A DNA stretch of 64,000 bases from Saccopteryx bilineata (Eukaryota; Chordata; Mammalia; Chiroptera; Emballonuridae): positions 26,504,875-26,568,874 of the forward strand of contig NC_089495.1 of assembly GCF_036850765.1 (NCBI RefSeq), written 5' to 3'. Made by a program: the position numbers and the translations under genes. Below, piece by piece: positions 56,207-64,000 of the stretch. The notes beneath the pieces were generated by a model. The model was not told the DNA's origin. It saw nothing but the letters and a program-made list of their open reading frames with translations, and made no database searches. Within the stretch, counting starts at the first letter, position 1, and each line of letters opens with the position of its first letter.

Positions 56207-59200
56207 CTGTAGATATATATAGAACATTGTAAATGTTTACAATAAGGATCCTAAACATCTCTTTTTTTTAATAAGCCAATATCATGAATTCTAATCTGTG
56301 GGCCAAGAAAATAGTACTCCTCAAGCATTAGTTTCTTTTGATATGGCTGGAGAAGCTATGCAAGTGGCTAGTTAGGTTCTCAACTGGTTAAAAGTCACAA
56401 GGTAGGCAAAGATCAAGCAAGTTTGAAAAGACTGTCCCTTATTGGTTTGTAATGATTCAGTTCTAACCTTTCCATTGACCTCCAAATAATTGAACCATGA
56501 AATCACTAGGGACAGCAAACTAATCCTCCATAGTTACATATTTCCTCCATGTTTACAGCTGCCGCATATACAACTCCAACTCCATCAACATAGATAATGT
56601 ATGCTGTCTATATATTTCTACACCCCGGGGAAACATACACAGATTTAATAAGAAATATATATCTGTACCATGTTCAATGCACTACACTAGCCAGTACGGT
56701 GCATAATGAATAAGGATGATGTAATCATATAATTCAGTAAGAACATAGGGGAAGATGTTATTAACGCCCTTGGGGTTGGAAGAATATATAAACACACATT
56801 AAAGAAAGAAGTGTGAGGGATCCATAATGCTAGGGATCACGGTTCCTCATAGCACAGCCATTATACCTGTAATCTTGGCTAAGTCACTTATCCTCTCTGG
56901 TTAGTATTTATTCATGAGAACAGAAACTGTGATTTTCATCTGCCCATCCTCATCACCTAATACATTGCCTGGCAGGTCATTCTCTCCCTACTTACCCAAC
57001 CCTGAACATACACACAAAGAAAGGTTCTCGACTCATTTATGTTATTGAAATGAATAACACCATGTGTGCACCCAATGACCTCTAAATGCTTTTTCAGCAC
57101 TAACATTCAACAACTCTAAGAGAATTTGGCGTGTCCCCATATTACTGAGTTATCTCTGGTGTTTTTGTGGACAGCAGGCCTAGAAGCAGGGAGCAGAATG
57201 ATAATTCATGATCAACAGGAACATCACCTGTCTAAAGATGTCCTTCTTGAGAAAGGTCAGCTGTTGCTGTGAGTAAATAGACTTCTCAGGCAGAGTGAAA
57301 ATGCTAAATTATATGTACTCTCTTTCCTCCCATTTTTTTCCTTTTGTACTATGATTGCCTTTTGCAAATGCTGGCCTCTTATGAAAATGTGAAAGGTCAT
57401 AAGTGAGCATGCTATGAAGAGGTGGGCGCATTTCTTTTTCATTTGTATTGATATAGGCAAAGAAAATTGAGCCTAGAACAGAAGTTGATCCACATTATTG
57501 ACCTGTGGGCTGACACTGAGTGCTGACACTGCTGTATTCTAGGATAAGAATAAAATAGGAGAAGAAAATTATACCAAAGGTTGCTCAAAATAAAGATTTC
57601 AAGGCAGCAGAAGAAAATGAGTGAACAATAGGAAGTCTTGTGATATGATAACTGAGGTCAGTCACGCTTAGGCAAACAAAATTAAGTCCCTTAGGATTTT
57701 CTGTCTAGGAAGGTAAGTAGAGAGCAGAGAAAAAAAATGGGGAGAATTATTCATAGGAGACCACCAAACAAAATCTGTTTCAGGTGTAGGAAACATTTGG
57801 GTTCGGCCTGAACAAGATGAAGAAACATTTAAATCTGAACAGGCACTTTTGTAGAAATAAAAGTAAAATACAGGGAGTTGCCTCAACTCATGAAACAATT
57901 CCTCTGTGGGGCTAAGGACTACCAACCAGGTTGGTACCCACCCAGATTTACAGATGTGCGAGCAGCTGAGGTAATGATGACTCTTTTGGATGCTTTAGAT
58001 TCTTCATTCTTTACTTTTTCAAGATAGAATTTGCTTTGTTTCTGCTTCATTCAGACCACTTAAATAAAAAGAACAGTAACTGCTAACTAAACTCACTGAT
58101 TTAGACAAATTTAATGAAGTTAGACAGTAGTTGCCCAAATTTAGAATTTTCAGAGTAAGTAATTTATAAACTATACATAATTATACACACAAGGACACTT
58201 ATACACTTAATTTGTCCACTTTTAATTTTGCCAGGAATTAAAAATAGCAAACAGTATCATTTGATTTCATCATTTTTAATAGAGCATTTTAATACAAAAC
58301 ATAAAAAGAATATATTCTCAGAATAAGTGACAGAATTATAAATTGAACAGAATTGAAGGATGAGAAATTCATTAAATTGACCTTAGTTTCCCATGCCACA
58401 CACATTTGAAAAATTAACTGTGGATTGTACCAGTAGATTGGCATTTGGAGTATTATGACCTACGCCACAAGTATCCACAGGATAAATGTCCCTTCTCTTT
58501 CTGCTTCTGTGTGTTGTGTTTTATTTTTTTTTCTCTTCCCTCTTCTTTCACTCCTTTTCTTATCTGCCTAAGTTTTGAGATACTGTGGCCATAACTGATC
58601 TATTCTTGCACCTTGAGGCTATCAAAGTTGCTGACAGCTGGGATAGAAACTTTTCTTGAGTTGTTTAAATACCTTTTATCTCCTATTTCGGTACTGGGCT
58701 GGGAAAGAAAGTGATAAACAGTTGAGGGAGATGATCGGAGTAGAAAATAGGAAGGAAAAGCTAAGTGTAAGATTGGGGTGAGGGGATAAAAACTGTCAGA
58801 AAGTCAGATATCAGAAAACTAAGAACTGACACCCAAGTCTGGGGAAAACAGTATTAGTGGCAGAGAAGAACCACAGGTCAGCTGTAGACATTAGGGCTAA
58901 GGCGAAGGCAATTAGGAGTAATATATTGATACTTATGCAGTGATTACTTGTGATTATTTATACCTATTATCTCAGAATTCTCAAGGTTTCAGGTATTGTC
59001 ATTCATTTTTGACAATAGTTTTTCCATCTCTCAGACACCATAAAAAATAGCAGCATCTATGGGATCACAATGTCAATAATCTAGCTTGTTAATGAAGTAC
59101 TATTTTATTTTTTATATAATAATTGAGCTTGTTAAGACAGTGTTAAAAGGTTATTGCATAACTGTTTGCTCACGCTCATTATAAATTGCCCTTAAAATCA

Positions 59201-59329
59201 CATTAAAAGGAAATGAGCCCAAAAGTATTATCTGTATTTTTATTTTAATTTGGTTTACTAACATTTTATGATTTTTAATCATTCAGAAGAGCCCAAAAGT
59301 TTGGTTACTACCTCCTTCTGTAGCCTCAT
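56207..59329. other. Unique DNA, no gene seen
   Basis: An L2-tail-like trace (CACTTATCCTCTCTGGTTAG, ATACATTGCCTGGCAGGTC) lies at 56880-56980. Elsewhere nothing recognisable. Small frames on both strands have no protein signal. Confidence 0.4.
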
Positions 59330-60720
59330 TTTTTTTTCTTTCTCCTAGACCCTCTTAAGTAGCCTGTCCTCATTACCTTCATTTTTCTCTCCAAACACTT
59401 TCTTAGATATAGTCCTTTCAGATTTTGCCCTAACCATACATATCTCCTTGCTCTCCTCAGAGTCATAACTTCTGGGTTGCTGGATGCCATGGTCATTTTC
59501 ATTAATCATTTAATTTGATCACATGCATAATTGGTTCCTTTCTCCTTGGAACACTTTTCTATCTTGGCTTCTACAATTCTCCTGATATTTCTTCCACTTT
59601 ACTGGTGTCTCTTTCTTAGATTACTTTCACTGATGTTTCTTGATATCTCCAGCTCCCGAATGTTGGAGAGCTCCAGGCATCCTTCCCACCTACTCTTATT
59701 TATTAGATGATCTTGCATGATTTCAATATTTTACATATCATTTATTTTAATGTTATATCTCAAGTCAAATTCTCCTCCTAAGGTTCAATCTGATATATCT
59801 AACTGCCTGATTAACACTCCACTGATGTCTCATAACTATATAAAAATGAACATGCCCCAAATCAAGTTCCTGATATTTTTCATCAAAACACATAACCACA
59901 TGAAACAAAGAGCAATTTCTCTGTTTTCCCATGCCAATTGTCTTTCTTTTAGTTGTTAAGGCTAAAAACCAGATGTAATATTTGATACCTCTCTTTTTTT
60001 TTCTTTTCTTCATATGGCACCTACAATGTATATCCAGAAACTGACCACTTACCCCTCACCATATTGGCCCATTCACTGTCTTCCCCTTTTTGGATTATTA
60101 ATCTAGTTTTCTAACTGATCTCTCCATTTCCCTTTATATTATCTTCTCTCCACCCAGCAGATAGATTAGTCATTCAAAAATAAAGATTGAATCAAGCTTA
60201 TCTTCCGGTTAAATCCCTTCAATGAATGGCCTCTTAATTGTCTCAATGTAAAAAATCAATGCACTTCCTATTTTCTATGGGTCCTACATGAACCGGTCCC
60301 TGGTCACCTTGCTCCCCTTATCTTATCCTTAGATTCCCCGGTACTCACTGTCATACCACATCAACCTCCTATTCCTGGCTTGCTTCCATTTCAGGACCTT
60401 GGCACAGGTGTGTTTTTCTCTAATGAGGATGCTTTTCATGCATGCATGCATATAACTAGTTCAGGTTTTAATTCAAAATTTATCTTCTTGATGAGGTATC
60501 CCATTCAACTATCATCCCACTATTTCATGTTTTTATTTGTTTCTTGTTCTTTTTATAAATTTTTACTACAACATGTATTTTTATTTTGTGTAGTATCTGG
60601 CATGGTATTGGTCACCTCATAAAATGAGGCCAAAGATTTTTGTCTATTTTGTCCACAACTGTACCTCCAACACTTAGATTACATAGTAGGTGTTCAATAA
60701 TTAATAGTTGAATGAATAAA
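59330..60720 (+). mobile_element. Long L2 LINE 3' part, sense
   Basis: About 1.4 kb of sense L2-like text: GGTTGCTGGATGCCATGGTC, CTCCAGCTCCCGAATGTTGG, CAATCTGATATATCTAACTG, TGTCTCATAACTATATAAAA, ATATTGGCCCATTCACTGTC, TTCAGGACCTTGGCACAGGT and the tail TAGTAGGTGTTCAATAATTA with GAATGAATAAATG. All frames are short, so it is inactive. Confidence 0.82.
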
Positions 60721-60724
60721 TGTA

Positions 60725-61140
60725 CCTGCCACTCCTTTTCCATCTTTGCTCCTGAAAAATGCTGATATGCCTTTTCCAGATGCACATTTAATTCTTTTTC
60801 TTCCCTTCTTCAGTTTGGCAGCTTTCCCCTTTGCCTGGAACATCTTTTATCCTATTCCTAAATCTCTACAATGGCAAGTCTCATAAATTCTTCACAGTCT
60901 TCAAAAAGGTTACATTGTCTGTTGCTACTTTTCAATGCCTTTTCAACCAAAGAGTTCTTGGCTTCATTCTGATTCCCCTCACAGATTTGTCACAGTTGAA
61001 AACAGTCTTTCTCCTTCTGAATAACCATAGCATTCCTTCAAAGTGTCCATCCTCAACCAGCAGAGTATTCTCCCTTTTAATTCTCAAACTGAGCACTGTG
61101 TATAAAGTCAGTTATGCTGTCTTTAGTCTGGATGCACTTT
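60725..61140 (+). mobile_element. Second L2/L3-like LINE fragment, sense
   Basis: CCCTTTGCCTGGAACATCTT, CACAGTCTTCAAAAAGGTTA and CACTTTAGGATGGGCTC-type text correspond to another L2-like 3' region placed directly behind the previous copy. The 103-codon frame through it is not a gene. Confidence 0.6.
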
Positions 61141-61209
61141 AGGATGGGCTCTGTTGTTATAGTATTATACTACTTGTCTCTATTTCTCCTTGATTTCTTT
61201 TTAATGACC

Positions 61210-61218
61210 CTTTCTTTC

Positions 61219-61285
<67 letters not shown>

Positions 61286-61312
61286 CTTTCTCTTTCTTTC
61301 TTCTTTCTTTTT
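61210..61312. repeat. (TTTC)n microsatellite
   Basis: About 25 CTTT units with two CTC breaks, 100 nt of pure pyrimidine. It creates the Phe-Leu-Ser frame at 61114. Confidence 0.98.
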
Positions 61313-61603
61313 TATTGTAGCCTAAACTTAGAGAGTTCCCTGAGGAGTTTCACATAGTTCTATTTCTTTAAAAGCTTCCTTTCTCTCTTCCCCTTTCTCT
61401 CTCTCTCATTGAAATAATTTGGCATTCAAGTGCTTTTTAAGCTGTGGACTTCTGAGACCTGGATTTTGCCGGGTTTCCCGTAGAGATAAAAGAAGAAGTT
61501 AAAAGAATGAAATTCCTAGGACCTTTCCACATCCATAGTCTTAACCCCGCACTTATTTCTGCCATACAAAAAATTTCTGTTTAATATATTGTAATTATGC
61601 ACT

Positions 61604-61604
61604 C

Positions 61605-61637
<33 letters not shown>

Positions 61638-61686
61638 CGTGTGTGTGTTGTGTGTGTCTGCATGGGTGCATACATGCACACACACA
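61604..61686. repeat. (TG)n then (CA)n microsatellite
   Basis: A TG run interrupted by GC and TT, a 17-bp spacer with CATGGGTGCATACATGCA, and a CACACACACA run. TG and CA arms could pair as a hairpin. Confidence 0.92.
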
Positions 61687-62399
61687 TTTTTCTCTGACAA
61701 AATGATTCTATTCTTAAAGATATTTTTTAAAACTGAATACATGACCACTCATTAGTACAGGAATTTTCATTTTCTAATTTCCTTTTGAAACACTCCAGAG
61801 CACATTTATGATTCCTTTTTCAACTTTATGAGCTCCAACTTGTGGTCATTGTCTAGGCTCAAGTTCTTTAAAATTAAATCATAGGTAATAGATCTATCTG
61901 CAAGGATGCTTTCTGAGCTTCATCTACAGCATTCTGTTTTCACAGATGATGAAGAAATAGACCCTAAGATAGACTGAATTTTTCACAATCACGCTGCTAA
62001 TGCAACAGTAAAAAATCAGATATGGGTTTCAAGAAAAATGCTCATTTTGTACCCCATCTTGCTAAAATAACATTTTTTTTTACCTTAACCTAGTCTGAAA
62101 TATTCCTCAGTCCCTTGACTTGACTAAGGAAAGTCAAAGATTTACCAAATACTCTGCATGTAATAAAGATGTTTAGGTTCCTATCAACTATTTTCATTGC
62201 TGGAAGAAGAAGATTGATACTTGCATTTGATCTATTCAAGATGTTAGTTTTAGATATTTATGGTGATAATATGGTAAAATATAATTTAAAAAACTAAAGA
62301 ACGAAAACTGTGAAGGTGAATAATGTAGTAGATGTGTGGAAAAGAAATACTTAAACTCTCAACTCTGGAAGAATTAAAGCTAAAATGATCAGCAGAGTC
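61687..62399. other. Unique DNA, no gene seen
   Basis: A MIR-like antisense trace at 61930-62040 (TTTTCACAGATGATGAAGAA, CACAATCACGCTGCTAATGC). Otherwise nothing. Confidence 0.45.
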
Positions 62400-62635
62400 T
62401 ACTAGAAATATTATGGACTTTAGAAATAAACACACAGTAGCTTAATTTCTTGCTCTGTAATCTACAGTTGTGACCTTGGGTAAGTTACTTATATTTCTGA
62501 GTTTTGGTTCCTCATCAGACGTTAAAATGGCAGGTATAATAGTATTGTTGCATAGAATAAATTAAATATTATGTAAGAGACACTGCCTTAGAGTAGTATC
62601 TAAATAAGTGGTACATATCAGTAATTAACAACATA
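62400..62635 (+). mobile_element. MIR element, sense
   Basis: Classic core: GTTGTGACCTTGGGTAAGTT, ACTTATATTTCTGAGTTTTG, GTTCCTCATCAGACGTTAAA, ATGGCAGGTATAATAGTATT. The 3' end has decayed. Confidence 0.88.
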
Positions 62636-63179
62636 AGTGGATTAACAATATAAGCATATAACATTATTAATATGACTTCTAATGTCAGACACATAGACTG
62701 AGTTCTTTTACTCAGTTCTGCTATAAATGCTCATATTAATTATATATTTTTTATAAAACTCTGAAGATTCCTAATACCATAACAGTACATCTGCCTCTTC
62801 TAGTCTTAGTGGGGAGGTGTCTGGCACACAGCATATAACAAATTTTTGTTTTTCTCTATTTTGGAGTTGATATAAATGGGGCATCAATCCTGTAATATTC
62901 ATTGCTTGCAGTCTTGTACAGATCTTCGGATAATGCTTGACTGTGTTCTGTACTGTTTATTTAGTTTATGCAGAAACCCACATATACCATCAGTTCTTCT
63001 GAGCCAATATCAAATGCCTCAGTGAGATGAATGTGATTTATTATATATGCAGATCTTGGAAGGAAGGGGAACTGCTGACCTCCTGTTCCACTGTCTGGAA
63101 TCTCCCTGGACTCTGAAACGGGGAGTTTAAAATATTAATGCTTTGAATAATAAATTATAGTACATAGTAAATGAGGTAT
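62636..63179. other. Unique AT-rich DNA, no gene seen
   Basis: No feature recognised. Confidence 0.35.
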
Positions 63180-64000
63180 GAGCATAACAATTTTAATTAG
63201 TTTTAGGCACATTTTAATGTTTGTTTGGCTATTAACTCCCGTAAACATGAAAATGCAGGGGAAAAAGATGTATGAGGTCCTTATTACTTAGCTTTGTTTT
63301 AACTGAAGCCTTTGCAAAGATGTATATCATTTTAATTTTGGTTCCAGAGGCTTTTATGTAAATTAATTGCATTGGAGAATTGGCAAGAACATGATTATAA
63401 GCTTTACATTAATATAACAACAATTTAACAATGGCTGATAGATGGGCCACAGCCATGCAATTATCAAAAGTGAGCCACTCTCTTGATCTCTAATTAGGTC
63501 TGTAAGCAAATAGAGATTTGCCAGCACTAATTGCCGTATTACAGCTGGCAGTGAGGTAGCAAGTTAGCTCAGTTAAGGTAGTCATCACAGAGGGCTGCAT
63601 ATCCAAAGATTTTTCCATTCTCTGATTTAATCAGATATGTGATTTAATTATATATGTTGTGGAAATAGATGTTTAACTGAATCGAAAGCTTTCTCCTCCT
63701 TGGTCAATACAACCATACGTCTTGTTAACTGCAGAGATCAGTACTTCAGGTCTAAAAAATAAGCATTTGGTTAAATGTTTTTCCACCCTCTTTACTGCCT
63801 ATTCCTCTAATAGCTCCGACTCTCACAGTACCTGGGAAATCCAGTGCCCCGAGCCGGACAAACACGCAGCTGTTAGAAGGCGTACAATTCCTTGATTTGC
63901 TGTTACATGCTGGCAGGGATTAAAAGGCACTCAGAGGGGATTGGAAGGCCTTTGAGCACCAGGCCAGTTATTGTGCAATCCACTTTAAAGAAGCCTGGAA
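63180..64000. other. Repeat-free block resembling a developmental enhancer cluster
   Basis: 820 bp without repeat or frame, rich in homeodomain-type cores: TAATTA or TAATTG at several positions (TTTTAATTAGTTTT, GTAAATTAATTGCATTGG, TCTCTAATTAGGTC, GCACTAATTGCCG, GATTTAATTATATATG). There is also an E-box within TTACAGCTGGCAG, and CCACAGCCATGCAATTATC. This is the texture of ultraconserved non-coding DNA. It runs off the window edge. Confidence 0.5.

Noticed and set aside
60831..61142. 103-codon frame
   Set aside because: Lies in an L2-like repeat.

Overview
This window is mammalian nuclear DNA, most likely from a bat of the horseshoe/roundleaf lineage (Rhinolophidae or Hipposideridae). It is AT-rich and packed with mammal-wide repeats (MIR, L2, old L1, MaLR-type LTR, hAT fossils). 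On top of these lie several tRNA-derived SINE families and L1 3' ends of a kind I associate with bats. The species assignment rests on memory of these SINE sequences, not on a search.

I found no confidently recognisable host protein-coding gene, rRNA, functional tRNA or CRISPR. Nearly all longer open frames are artefacts: microsatellite translation (poly-Arg, poly-Ser), frames through SINEs, or chance. The one frame with clear protein homology is a 5'-truncated LINE-1 ORF2 at 25.8-27.5 kb. The best host-exon candidate is a 67-codon frame behind a good splice acceptor at 18.2 kb. It may equally be conserved non-coding DNA.

Layout. 0-4.3 kb: mostly unique DNA, a tailless SINE head, a hAT fossil and a SINE with a 103-nt pyrimidine tail. 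4.3-9.6 kb: a large old antisense L1 cut by a solo LTR with 12-bp terminal inverted repeats and by two SINEs with clear target-site duplications (TSDs). 9.6-17.3 kb: unique DNA with MIR and L2 fragments, a (GATA)n array and a CTCF-like motif. 17.4-18.7 kb: a repeat-free, conserved-looking block with the candidate exon. 18.9-25.8 kb: L1 3' UTR, SINE and L2 fragments. 25.8-27.8 kb: the youngest-looking L1. 27.9-33.8 kb: SINEs, an old L1/HAL1-like element and an ERV-type LTR. 34.1-35.8 kb: an L2 split by a twin-primed, inverted L1. 36-47 kb: L2 pieces, a diverged tandem duplication, an MLT1 LTR and one unclassified block. 47-50 kb: unique, conserved-looking DNA. 50-54.7 kb: SINEs, MIR and L2. 54.7-59.3 kb: unique AT-rich DNA. 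59.3-61.3 kb: L2 and microsatellites. 63.2-64 kb: a homeodomain-site-rich block, conserved in appearance.

The picture is a gene desert or very large intron in which unique blocks are probably regulatory and everything else is layered retrotransposition. No new enzymatic or defence system is visible. The most interesting observations are the CTCF-like motif carried by every long SINE copy, the candidate exon, the twin-primed L1, the palindrome-ended LTR and a tailless SINE insertion. Boundaries of old repeats are approximate because no repeat library could be searched.
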